NCBI GenBank assembly: GCA_031285845.1
Contig: JAITVK010000012.1
Span: forward strand, 1 to 64,000
Length of the DNA stretch: 64,000 nucleotides
Direction of reading: 5' to 3'
From: Propionibacteriaceae bacterium
Lineage (GTDB): Bacteria > Actinomycetota > Actinomycetes > Propionibacteriales > Propionibacteriaceae
Below the pieces are notes generated by a model that searched no databases, was not told the origin of the DNA, and worked only from the letters and a program-made list of their open reading frames with translations. The position numbers and the translations under genes are program-made. Shown piece after piece: positions 56,400 to 64,000 of this stretch. How positions within the stretch are numbered: position 1 is the first letter of the stretch; each line of letters begins with the position of its first letter.

Positions 56400-56472
56400 C
56401 GCCGCGGCGGGCCGATAGAACTTGGTGTGGTGAGACTGAACGGGGGGTTTCAGTCCACCATCGACACCAGGA

Positions 56473-56748
56473 TCACAGATGGTCGGAGACGTCGGCTTTG
56501 GCCTGCGCGCGCAACGCATGGCGTTTGGCCAACGTACGATGGAAGAGCAGTTGGGCCACGCCCACTCCGACCCCGGAGGCGAGGAACCAGGTGACGGCTT
56601 CCCGCGCGGGAACCTCGGGATCTTCTGGGTTCGGCGGCTCATCGCCGGTGGTCAGCTTCCAGACTTTCTTCAGCGCGAATCCGACCAGGAAGGTCACCAC
56701 CGCTGAGAGCAAGGTGGTGTAGATCTTCTCCACGATGGCTTTGTCCAT
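56473..56748 (-). CDS. DUF4235 membrane protein
   Basis: 91 residues. One N-terminal hydrophobic helix (TTLLSAVVTFLVGFALKKVWKL) is followed by the short acidic-proline segment GDEPPNPEDP, a second hydrophobic stretch (AVTWFLASGVGVGVAQLLF), and a basic tail. This is the DUF4235 arrangement found in many actinobacteria; function unknown. A strong GAGGAGG ribosome site lies before the ATG. It stands alone on the minus strand between DUF4193 and dut. Confidence 0.88.
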   Translation of the reverse strand: MDKAIVEKIYTTLLSAVVTFLVGFALKKVWKLTTGDEPPNPEDPEVPAREAVTWFLASGVGVGVAQLLFHRTLAKRHALRAQAKADVSDHL

Positions 56749-56939
56749 GCGGTCCTCCTCATGTCGGCGCCGGTCTAACCGGCCCCAGATGCTCGTCGGC
56801 CCCGAGTTCGAGGCCTGATCGGTAGTCTAGTGCCCGGGTCGTCGGGGGCACACGCTGGGTTCACCTGACATGGTCCGACTTCGCTGAACCCCGGTTGCCA
56901 CGCCAGGGCAGGACCGGCTACCCATGATTGGAAGGACAC

Positions 56940-57425
56940 ATGATGGACACGTTGACCGTGCCGATTCGTCTGCTTGATCCGCGAGCGGATCTGCCCTCGT
57001 ATGCCCATCCGGGTGACGCCGGCGCCGATCTGCGATCAAGCGAGGACGTCGTCTTGGAGCCGGGGGAGCGCAAAGTGGTGGGCACGGGCATCAGCCTGGC
57101 CGTGCCACCGGGGTACGCCGCCATGGTCTATCCGCGGTCGGGGTTGGCCGCGAAGTCGGGGGTGACCGTGTTGAACAGTCCGGGGCTGATCGACTCCGGT
57201 TATCGGGGCGAGATTCGGGTCTGCCTGATCAACACCGATCCGACCAACCCGGTGCGCCTAGTCCGGGGCGACCGAATCGCTCAACTAGTGATTCAGCGCG
57301 TCGAACAGGTTCAGTTCGCCGTGGTCGCGGAACTGTCAGATTCCGCGCGAGGCGTCGGCGGATACGGCTCATCCGGCGGGGTGGCCGCCTGGCAAAGTTT
57401 GGGTCCCCTCAACCCCGACGAGTAA
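56940..57425 (+). CDS. dut: dUTP diphosphatase
   Basis: 161 residues, trimeric dUTPase type. The five family motifs are visible: HPGDAGADL, PRSGLAAKSG, NSPGLIDSGYRGEI, RLVRGDRIAQLV and the C-terminal RGVGGYGSSG that closes over the active site. It hydrolyses dUTP to dUMP, keeping uracil out of DNA and feeding dTMP synthesis. ATG 56940 follows GGAAGG; ATG 56943 is an alternative. It corresponds to Rv2697c and precedes DUF3710 (Rv2696c) by 52 bases, as in mycobacteria. Confidence 0.97.
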   Translation: MMDTLTVPIRLLDPRADLPSYAHPGDAGADLRSSEDVVLEPGERKVVGTGISLAVPPGYAAMVYPRSGLAAKSGVTVLNSPGLIDSGYRGEIRVCLINTDPTNPVRLVRGDRIAQLVIQRVEQVQFAVVAELSDSARGVGGYGSSGGVAAWQSLGPLNPDE

Positions 57426-57477
57426 CCTAAGTCGGTGACAGCTTCGAATCGGCAGTTCGCCAGATAGGGGTACGACC

Positions 57478-58203
57478 GTGATTTTCGGCCGCAAGAAAGC
57501 GGTGTCTTCGACGTCGCAAACATCGTCAGTCGAAGAGCAGTCGGCGACAGAAGCCGATGACGTCGACGAGGAACTCGTCGACGACGCGTCAGACCCGATC
57601 GATCAGGACGCCACCGCCGATCCCTGGGTTGAATTCGATCTCAGTGCCGATTGGCGTGAAGACGGCCCATTCGACATCGACGAGGTCGACTTGGACTCGG
57701 ACGAGGTCTCCCGGGTCGACCTGGGGTCGCTGATCATCACCCCGGACAAGGGATTGACGATCAAGTTGGTCGCCACTCCCGGCGGCGATCCGACGCACAT
57801 GATCGTGGAGAACGGACCTCAGTCAGCGATGCAGATCACCGTGTTCGCGGCGCCGGCCGATGTCAACTACGCGGCTCAGATTCGTCAAGAGCTGGTCGAC
57901 CACACCGACAACGCCACGGTCATTGAGATGGAGAAAGGACCCTTCGGGACCGAGTTGAGGCGCGTGATCGCTGTCAGCGATGAGCAAGGCCACGAAGGCT
58001 TCGCCCCGCTGAGGGACTGGGTGATCTCCGGTCCGCGCTGGGTCTTGGACGTACGCCTGATGGGCCAAGCAGCTGTAGATTCTGAAGGTGAGGGTCCAGC
58101 GGCGCAGTTGGAGGAATTCGTCCGCAATCTCATCGTGCGTCGCGGCGACACGGCCATGGTCCCTGGCGCCGCCGTGCCGATGAAGCCCCAGACAACGAAA
58201 TAG
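57478..58203 (+). CDS. DUF3710 protein
   Basis: 241 residues. An N-terminal MIFGRKKA followed by ~50 acidic residues precedes the conserved DUF3710 core: DVDLGSLI-like RVDLGSLIITP, QITVFAAP, IRQELVDH and the strongly conserved GPRWVLDVRLMG with GPA near residue 200. The function is unknown; the gene is always near dut in actinobacteria (Rv2696c). It starts with GTG and has only AGGGG as weak ribosome site. A terminator hairpin overlaps its stop codon. Confidence 0.93.
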   Translation: MIFGRKKAVSSTSQTSSVEEQSATEADDVDEELVDDASDPIDQDATADPWVEFDLSADWREDGPFDIDEVDLDSDEVSRVDLGSLIITPDKGLTIKLVATPGGDPTHMIVENGPQSAMQITVFAAPADVNYAAQIRQELVDHTDNATVIEMEKGPFGTELRRVIAVSDEQGHEGFAPLRDWVISGPRWVLDVRLMGQAAVDSEGEGPAAQLEEFVRNLIVRRGDTAMVPGAAVPMKPQTTK

Positions 58204-58212
58204 TTGGGGCTT
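58183..58212. terminator. Terminator at the end of DUF3710
   Basis: AAGCCCCA (58183-58190) pairs perfectly with TGGGGCTT (58205-58212) around a 14-base loop that contains the DUF3710 stop codon. It is positioned between convergent genes, so it may act in both directions. Confidence 0.65.
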
Positions 58213-58236
58213 CCCGACCACCAGTCGACTGGGCGA

Positions 58237-58818
58237 TTACATTCCCGCAGCGGCGAATCCGGCGGCGAAGAACAGCGAGAAGGGTGCGATCACGCCGACG
58301 ACGATGCCGATGATCCCGAAGACGCGTCCCTTGTTTTGAGCCGTTGCGATGATCGACAGAACCAGACCGACGATGCCGACCACTGTGATGCCGAGCATGC
58401 CCGCGCCCGGTCCGCTCAGTTGTTCGATTTGCTGTTGTGACAGCGCTCCTGCGCTGGGTACCTGGCCCGCTGCCAGTTCTGGGCCAAGCATCTCCAACAA
58501 CTGAGTGTAGAGCCGCACCGACAGGACGAAGAAAATGACCGCCGCAACAACCACCACCACCAAACCGATGATTCCCATCATCGCGGATTTGGGCTGTTTG
58601 GTGGGCGGCATCGGCGCGGAGTAACCGGTCGTGGGGCCAGACGCGTAGCTCGCGGTCGCCGGATAGGCGGCCTGGGGAGTGTAGGCCGGGGCCGGAGGAT
58701 ACTGCGACGGCGTCTCACCCCAGGCAGGCGGTGCGCTGGGGTATTGCGGAGTCGACGAAGGATTCGTCCCGGGGGAAGAAGGGTCGGATCCGGGTGTGCC
58801 GTACGGAGATTGTGTCAT
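58237..58818 (-). CDS. Proline-rich membrane protein with three helices
   Basis: 193 residues. Residues 1-75 are rich in Pro, Tyr, Ser, Ala and Gly (PSQYPPAPAYTPQAAYPA) and are likely a flexible cytoplasmic tail. Three hydrophobic helices follow: ~80-105 (GIIGLVVVVVAAVIFFVL), ~140-160 and ~167-190 (IIGIVVGVIAPFSLFFAAG). DUF4190-like small membrane proteins of actinobacteria look like this; I cannot assign a function. It has its own transcription unit between DUF3710 and the permease. Confidence 0.8.
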   Translation of the reverse strand: MTQSPYGTPGSDPSSPGTNPSSTPQYPSAPPAWGETPSQYPPAPAYTPQAAYPATASYASGPTTGYSAPMPPTKQPKSAMMGIIGLVVVVVAAVIFFVLSVRLYTQLLEMLGPELAAGQVPSAGALSQQQIEQLSGPGAGMLGITVVGIVGLVLSIIATAQNKGRVFGIIGIVVGVIAPFSLFFAAGFAAAGM

Positions 58819-58965
58819 GACGTCATTCTACCCAATTTGTAGGCTGGACAGGCGCTTTTGACTCAGTCAGTCCGGTCATGGCTGGGATTGTGGACGCTCG
58901 GGGCGCAGATAGTCTCGTCGAAACATCCTGTCGGCATATCAGTCTTCGAGGTTGAACCCGTGGCG

Positions 58966-58977
58966 TAGAGTGAAGTT
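58966..58977 (+). promoter_or_regulatory. Leaderless promoter of the permease-methyltransferase pair
   Basis: -10 TAGAGT (58966-58971) ends six bases before GTG 58978. No Shine-Dalgarno sequence is present. Confidence 0.55.
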
Positions 58978-61032
58978 GTGGGTTTCACTGATGTGGTCAA
59001 ACGGATTCTTGTCGGGCGAAAACTGAAAAGCAATCAAACCGGTCACACTCTGCTGTCGAAGCGGATCGCGTTACCGATTTTCGCCTCGGACGCCCTCAGT
59101 TCGGTGGCGTACGCTCCCGATGAGATCATCTTGACCCTGTCCTTGTCGGGCATGGCTGGCTTGGCGTACGACTGGAAAGTCGGCGTGATGGTGGCGTTCG
59201 TCATGTTCATCGTCGTGATGTCCTATCGTCAGACCGTCCACGCCTATCCTCATGGTGGCGGCGACTACGAGGTCGCCACCGCGAATTTCAGTCGCAACGC
59301 CGGATTGATCGTTGCCAGCGCCTTGATGGTGGACTATGTCATGACCGTGTCGGTGTCAGTGTCGTCAGGCATCCAGAACGCCAAGTCGATGATCCCGTGG
59401 TTGCAGGGTCGTGAGGGGATCGCCGCCGCCGTCGTGATCGTCGCGATCATGGCGGTCAACCTGCGCGGGGTCAAAGACTCGGGCCGGTTTTTCGCCATTC
59501 CGACCTATCTGTTCATGATCTCGGTGGTGGGCACCACCGGTTGGGGGATTTTCGCCCACTACGTGTTGGGTCACGACCTGTCCGGACCGTTGGCGAAGTA
59601 CGACGTGGTCGCTGATCCGACCTATGCTGGCATCACAGGATTGGCGATGGTCGCTTTGGTGGCCCGCGCCTTCTCATCGGGCTGTGCCGCGTTGACCGGG
59701 GTCGAGGCGATCTCGAACGGAGTGCCCAACTTCAAGCCGCCGAAGAGTCGCAACGCGGCGACGACCCTGGGGCTGCTCGGCACAGTCTCGATCATCATGC
59801 TGATGGGCATCATGACCTTGTCGCGACTGACGGGAACCAAGATCATCGATCCGAAGAGCGGGGCGTACCTGACGCTGGATGGTCAGGCGGTCCACGTGGA
59901 GACGCCCACGGTCATGGCCCAGTTGGCGCAAGGGGTCTGGCGCGACGCGCCGGCGGTGATGTGGGTCGTCATCTTGGCCACGATGGTGGTTCTGTTCTTG
60001 GCGGCCAACACTGCTTTCAATGGGTTCCCGACCCTCGGCTCGGTGTTGGCCCGCGACGGCTACCTGCCTCGGGCGCTCTACACTCGCGGGGATCGGTTGG
60101 CGTACTCGAATGGGATCATCATGCTTGGGGTGGTGGCCGCCGCGCTGGTGCTGATCTTCGACGCGTCGGTGACCGCGCTGATCCAGTTGTATGTCGTTGG
60201 GGTCTTCGTGTCATTCACCGTTTCACAAGCCGGGATGATGCGCCATTGGAGTCGGGAGTTGAAGACGCAGACCGATCCGGCGCAGCGGGCGCGGATGATG
60301 CGGTCGCGGGTGATCAACGCGATCGGTTTGACCTGCACCTCGATCGTGCTGGTGGTGGTTCTGATCTCGAAGTTCACACATGGGGCATACCTGGCGATTA
60401 TCGCGATGGCGGTGGTGTTCGTGGTGATGAAGGCGATCCACCGCCACTACGAGTCGGTGCGTCAGGAGGTCAAGCTGGCTGGTGACAAAGACATGGCGCC
60501 GCCGGCTCGGGTTCGGGCTGTGGTGTGGGTGATCGATGTCAATAAGCCGTTGGCTCGGGCGGTGGCGTTCGCCCAGGCGATGCGGTTGTCGGAGTTGGAA
60601 GCGGTCACCGTGTCGGTGGATCCGGCTCAAACCGAAGAGGTCGTACGCGAATGGGAGGCTCAGGGTTTCCCGATCCCACTGCGGGTGTTGTCCTCGGCCT
60701 ATCGTGAAGTCACCGGTCCGCTGGTGAACTACATCCGCTCGATCCGTACGGCTCATCCGCGCGATGTGATCTGCGTGTTCATCCCCGAATTCGTGGTCGG
60801 TCACTGGTGGGAGCAGGTCTTGCACAATCAGACGCCGCTGATGGTCAAGGCGCGTCTGCACTTCATGAGTGGCATTATGGTGATCTCCGTGCCGTACCGA
60901 CTGGGCAGCTCGGGGCGCGCGTTGCGGCGGATTCGGCGAGCCGACCCGTATTTCGGCGCTGAGGCGCTGCCAGGATCGTCGGTGGGAGCCGACGCCACGC
61001 CGCCTGACATCGCTGGAAAGGATGATCAATGA
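58978..61032 (+). CDS. APC-superfamily permease, KimA/YdaO-like
   Basis: 684 residues. About twelve hydrophobic segments occupy residues ~35-470, opening with the APC signature LPIFASDALSSVAYAPDEI and containing HGGGDYEVA. A ~190-residue cytoplasmic C-terminal domain (from RVRAVVWVIDVNKPLARAVAF) resembles the universal-stress-like tail of KimA potassium importers. Transport of potassium is likely but amino acids are possible. The mycobacterial neighbour is Rv2690c, also adjacent to the TRAM methyltransferase gene. The following gene overlaps by ATGA. GTG start with leaderless -10. Confidence 0.9.
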   Translation: MGFTDVVKRILVGRKLKSNQTGHTLLSKRIALPIFASDALSSVAYAPDEIILTLSLSGMAGLAYDWKVGVMVAFVMFIVVMSYRQTVHAYPHGGGDYEVATANFSRNAGLIVASALMVDYVMTVSVSVSSGIQNAKSMIPWLQGREGIAAAVVIVAIMAVNLRGVKDSGRFFAIPTYLFMISVVGTTGWGIFAHYVLGHDLSGPLAKYDVVADPTYAGITGLAMVALVARAFSSGCAALTGVEAISNGVPNFKPPKSRNAATTLGLLGTVSIIMLMGIMTLSRLTGTKIIDPKSGAYLTLDGQAVHVETPTVMAQLAQGVWRDAPAVMWVVILATMVVLFLAANTAFNGFPTLGSVLARDGYLPRALYTRGDRLAYSNGIIMLGVVAAALVLIFDASVTALIQLYVVGVFVSFTVSQAGMMRHWSRELKTQTDPAQRARMMRSRVINAIGLTCTSIVLVVVLISKFTHGAYLAIIAMAVVFVVMKAIHRHYESVRQEVKLAGDKDMAPPARVRAVVWVIDVNKPLARAVAFAQAMRLSELEAVTVSVDPAQTEEVVREWEAQGFPIPLRVLSSAYREVTGPLVNYIRSIRTAHPRDVICVFIPEFVVGHWWEQVLHNQTPLMVKARLHFMSGIMVISVPYRLGSSGRALRRIRRADPYFGAEALPGSSVGADATPPDIAGKDDQ

Positions 61033-62246
61033 TCCTACGTTTGACGACGACCGACGTCGCTCACGGTGGCTACTGCGTGGCGCGCCACGACGGCATCGTC
61101 GTCTTCGTGTCCGGGGCGGCGCCAGGCGAAGTGGTCGAGGCCGAGGTCGTCGGACAGCGGTCACGGCAGTGGTACGCGCGGGTGACCCACGTCGAGCAGG
61201 CTTCGCCGGATCGAGTGGTGCATCCGTGGCCGTTGTCGCAGCGCACCGGGGTTGGCGGGATGGATCTCGGCCATGTCAGTGTGGACTTCGGGCGCGAGTG
61301 GAAGCGCCGGGTCATCCAGGCGCAGCTCGCCCGGATGGCTCGCCTGGATGTCGACCTCGAGGTCGAAGCCGCGCCGGGCGACGCTGAGTGGAATGGTCTG
61401 GCATGGCGGACCAGGGTCGATTTTCGGGTCGACGATGGTGGACGGTTGGCGATGTCCGCCGCGAAGTCCCACACGCTGGTGGCGATCGACTCGATGCCGT
61501 TGGCCCATGAGCGGATTCAGGCCGAGTTGGCTTCGGCGCTCGCCGAAGGGCAGGCCGACGTCAACCCTGGCGACACCGTGTCCTACACCTACGCTTCGGG
61601 GTCCGGGTTGGCGCGTCGGGTACGCGCTGCGCGGGACTCCCGGTGGGGAGCACGAACCAGCCCCGGTCCTGCGTCATTCGTGACAGAGACAGTCCGTACA
61701 CCGTACGGAAACTGGGAGTATCGGGTCAGCGTCGACGGTTTCTGGCAGGTCCATCGTGAGGCTCCGTCCACCCTGGTCACTGCCGTTCTCGACGCGGTGG
61801 GCGACGTCGACGGTCCGATCTGGGACCTTTACGCCGGAGCTGGACTGTTCACCGTGCCGTTGGCCTCACGCGGTGGAGGGCCGGTGACCGCGATCGAGGG
61901 CTCAGCCGGGGCCGTCGCTGATCTGCGGCGCAACGCCGCCGAGCTGGATGTTCAAGGCCTCGCCGGCGATGTTGGCCAGGTCCTGAGGCAGATGGATCGT
62001 CCCCAGGCCGACGTGATCGTCTGTGACCCGCCGAGATTCGGGGCTGGTCAAGCCGTGGTGGAGCAGATGGTGCGGCTGGATCCGCGCGCGATCGTCTACG
62101 TGGCCTGCGATCCGGCGGCTCTGGCCAGAGACCTCGGACTGCTGATGAGCGCCGGATACGACGTGGCGGGGATCCGAGCCTTCGACCTGTTCCCGCTGAC
62201 CCACCATGTCGAATGCGTCGCGCGCCTGGTCAAACCCGGCCGATGA
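61029..62246 (+). CDS. TRAM-domain RNA (uracil-5-)-methyltransferase family protein lacking Fe-S cysteines
   Basis: 405 residues. An N-terminal TRAM domain (~1-58) is followed by the RlmD/RumA-type methyltransferase with [11 protein letters not shown] (SAM), [10 protein letters not shown], nucleophile Cys360 in [11 protein letters not shown] and HHVECV near the end. Family members methylate U in 23S rRNA or tRNA. The usual C-x5-C-x2-C cluster after the TRAM domain is replaced here by Trp67, Val75 and Met78 ([17 protein letters not shown]), so no [4Fe-4S] cluster can form at that site. Translationally coupled to the permease by ATGA. It corresponds to Rv2689c. Confidence 0.9.
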   Translation: MILRLTTTDVAHGGYCVARHDGIVVFVSGAAPGEVVEAEVVGQRSRQWYARVTHVEQASPDRVVHPWPLSQRTGVGGMDLGHVSVDFGREWKRRVIQAQLARMARLDVDLEVEAAPGDAEWNGLAWRTRVDFRVDDGGRLAMSAAKSHTLVAIDSMPLAHERIQAELASALAEGQADVNPGDTVSYTYASGSGLARRVRAARDSRWGARTSPGPASFVTETVRTPYGNWEYRVSVDGFWQVHREAPSTLVTAVLDAVGDVDGPIWDLYAGAGLFTVPLASRGGGPVTAIEGSAGAVADLRRNAAELDVQGLAGDVGQVLRQMDRPQADVIVCDPPRFGAGQAVVEQMVRLDPRAIVYVACDPAALARDLGLLMSAGYDVAGIRAFDLFPLTHHVECVARLVKPGR

Positions 62247-62358
62247 GCTGAGCCGACGACATGACGAGCCTGCTGGGGACGGGGGTTCGTCTAGCTGCGA
62301 GCGTTCGGTGACCCGTAGGATGGTCCTCAGGCGTGTCCGACGCTTGGAAGGTGGACCG

Positions 62359-64000
62359 ATGACCAGCGAACTGACAGTAGGCGACAAGACCTATCGGTAT
62401 TTCAACGTCAAACAGACAACACAGCATCTGCCGTTGACCGTGGCGATCGTGGCGGAGAACCTTCTGCGCAACGGGGCCGACCCGGTTCAGATTCGGGCCT
62501 TGGAGCAGTGGTCTCCGACCGGGAGCAGCGACCAGGAGATCGAATACCGGCCAGCGCGCGTCGTGATGCAGGACTTCACCGGGGTGCCCTGTCTGGTCGA
62601 CTTGGCCGTGATGCGCGAAGCCGTACGAGATCTGGGTGGCGACCCCGAACTGGTCAACCCCAGGGTGCCGACCGAACTGGTCATCGACCACTCGGTGATC
62701 GCGGACGCCTTCGGTTCGCCGACAGCGTTCGCGACTAACGTCGACCTGGAATTCGCTCGCAACGAGGAGCGGTATCGCTTCTTGAAGTGGGGACAGCAGG
62801 CGTTTCGAAACTTCGCCGTGGTCCCGCCCGACACCGGCATCGTCCATCAAGTCAACATCGAACATCTGGCCCGAGTGGTCATGACCGATCAGGACTTGGT
62901 GTATCCCGACACCTGTGTGGGCACTGACTCTCACACCACGATGATCAACGGATTGGGTGTGCTGGGCTGGGGAGTGGGCGGCATCGAGGCCGAGGCCGCC
63001 ATGCTGGGCCAGCCGATCTCGATGACCGTGCCGGTCGTGGTCGGCGTCGAGCTGATCGGCCGGTTGGCCCCCGGGGTGACGTCGACCGATCTGGTCTTGG
63101 CGATCGCGCAGCGTTTGCGCAGCCATGGCGTCGTCGGGAAGTTCGTCGAATTCTTCGGCCACGCTGTGGACGGCTTGCCGGTGGAGACGCGGGCAACGAT
63201 CGCGAACATGAGTCCCGAGTACGGCTCGACCGCCTGTCTGTTCCCGATCGATGAGGCCACCACGGCCTACTTGACGATGACTGGCCGCGATCCGGCCCAA
63301 GTCGAGCTGGTCGAGGCGTACGCCAAGGCTCAAGGCATGTGGGGGGCTCGACAGGCGCAGTATTCGGCCACGATCCAGTTCGATCTATCCGAAGTACGCC
63401 CAGCAATCGCCGGACCGAAGCGTCCTCAGGATCGAATTGACTTGTCACAAGCCAAGTCTTCCCTGCATGACGCGTTGAGTCAGATCGATTCGGCCCAGGA
63501 CAGGGTTCCCACCGAATTGGGTGATCTGTCGTCGGGGTTGGTGGCGATCGCGGCCATCACTAGTTGCACCAACACGTCCAACCCCGCCGTGATGGTGGCC
63601 GCTGGGCTGGTGGCGAAGAAAGCCGTCGAGCTCGGTCTGAGCGTCAAGCCTTGGGTAAAAACGACACTGTCTCCCGGGTCCCAAGTTGTGACCGACTATC
63701 TGAATCGGGCTGGACTGACCTCGTACCTCGACGCGTTGGGGTTCTATCTGGTCGGCTATGGCTGCGTGACCTGCATCGGCAACTCCGGCCCCGTGGTTCC
63801 TGCGGTCAAAGCCGGGGTCGATCAGGGGCTAGTCGCCACCGCCGTTCTGAGCGGCAACCGCAACTTCGAAGGACGGATCAGCCCTGATGTGAGGCTCAAC
63901 TACCTGGCCAGCCCGCCGCTGGTCGTCGCGTACGCCTTGGCTGGCACGATGGATGTCGATCTGACCACCGATCCGCTCGGCGTTGACGCGCAGGGACGTG
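62359..64000 (+). CDS. acn: Aconitate hydratase (3'-truncated by window end)
   Basis: The first 547 codons of an AcnA-type aconitase (full family length about 890 residues), open to the last base of the window. Visible features are [20 protein letters not shown] with [27 protein letters not shown], the long [20 protein letters not shown] segment, and the cluster-ligand cysteines in SCTNTSNP and [12 protein letters not shown]. It isomerises citrate and isocitrate in the TCA cycle. The ATG at 62359 follows GGAAGG. It is separated by 112 bases from the methyltransferase gene. Confidence 0.97.
   Translation, partial: MTSELTVGDKTYRYFNVKQTTQHLPLTVAIVAENLLRNGADPVQIRALEQWSPTGSSDQEIEYRPARVVMQDFTGVPCLVDLAVMREAVRDLGGDPELVNPRVPTELVIDHSVIADAFGSPTAFATNVDLEFARNEERYRFLKWGQQAFRNFAVVPPDTGIVHQVNIEHLARVVMTDQDLVYPDTCVGTDSHTTMINGLGVLGWGVGGIEAEAAMLGQPISMTVPVVVGVELIGRLAPGVTSTDLVLAIAQRLRSHGVVGKFVEFFGHAVDGLPVETRATIANMSPEYGSTACLFPIDEATTAYLTMTGRDPAQVELVEAYAKAQGMWGARQAQYSATIQFDLSEVRPAIAGPKRPQDRIDLSQAKSSLHDALSQIDSAQDRVPTELGDLSSGLVAIAAITSCTNTSNPAVMVAAGLVAKKAVELGLSVKPWVKTTLSPGSQVVTDYLNRAGLTSYLDALGFYLVGYGCVTCIGNSGPVVPAVKAGVDQGLVATAVLSGNRNFEGRISPDVRLNYLASPPLVVAYALAGTMDVDLTTDPLGVDAQGR

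Overview
The window is one contiguous piece of a high-GC actinobacterial chromosome. The best fit is Propionibacteriales, probably Propionibacteriaceae. This placement is inferred from the 5S rRNA sequence, the actinobacteria-only families (SepH, DUF4193, DUF3710, DUF6459, DUF4235) and gene order shared with the Mycobacterium Rv1691-Rv1701 and Rv2689-Rv2699 regions. It was not obtained by database search. The window opens in the last ~195 bases of a 23S rRNA gene, followed by 5S and a strong terminator, and it closes inside an aconitase gene.

Layout. (1) 1-431: end of an rRNA operon. (2) 530-12247: conserved block of TPR protein, HAD phosphatase, small protein, tlyA, nadK and recN. It is interrupted on the minus strand by a biotin-uptake operon (bioQ-like regulator, bioN, bioY, bioM), a free-standing GyrA/ParC C-terminal-domain protein, and pncA. 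(3) 12248-27393: a polyketide/secondary-lipid operon. Two very large multidomain synthases (ER-ER-KS-AT-ACP-KR and KS-AT-DH-PPTase) are followed by a discrete ACP, an alpha/beta hydrolase and a DrrAB-type ABC exporter, with overlapping or nearly abutting genes. (4) 27743-37306: one 3187-residue secreted, probably wall- or membrane-anchored protein with SdrD-like, GEVED-like and about 16 Big-1-like Ig modules. (5) 37841-45294: pyrG, Nudix ADP-ribose pyrophosphatase, a CE7 esterase on the minus strand, xerD and secA. (6) 45303-50062: DUF6459 and DUF2505 genes, then a hydrolase, membrane-anchored MurF-like ligase and Ddl-like ligase cluster. (7) 50072-62246: parC, App1-domain protein, phosphodiesterase, sepH, DUF4193, DUF4235, dut, DUF3710, a membrane protein, a KimA-like permease and a TRAM-type RNA methyltransferase. 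(8) 62359-end: partial acn.

How the parts work together. Genes between recN and pyrG (12.2-37.8 kb) interrupt an order that is continuous in related actinobacteria. They form an accessory block whose lipid synthase, exporter and giant surface protein suggest an envelope or cell-surface function. This is the most likely undescribed system here. The two synthase genes together carry nearly all activities of a PUFA-synthase-like iterative lipid machine, including an integral phosphopantetheinyl transferase and a duplicated PfaD-like enoylreductase domain.

Regulation visible in the sequence: two matching BioQ-type operators overlap the -35 elements of both biotin-transport promoters. Many genes have a -10 element (TAnAnT-like) 6-8 bases before the start codon, which indicates leaderless transcripts. 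No tRNA, CRISPR array, insertion sequence or prophage was recognised.
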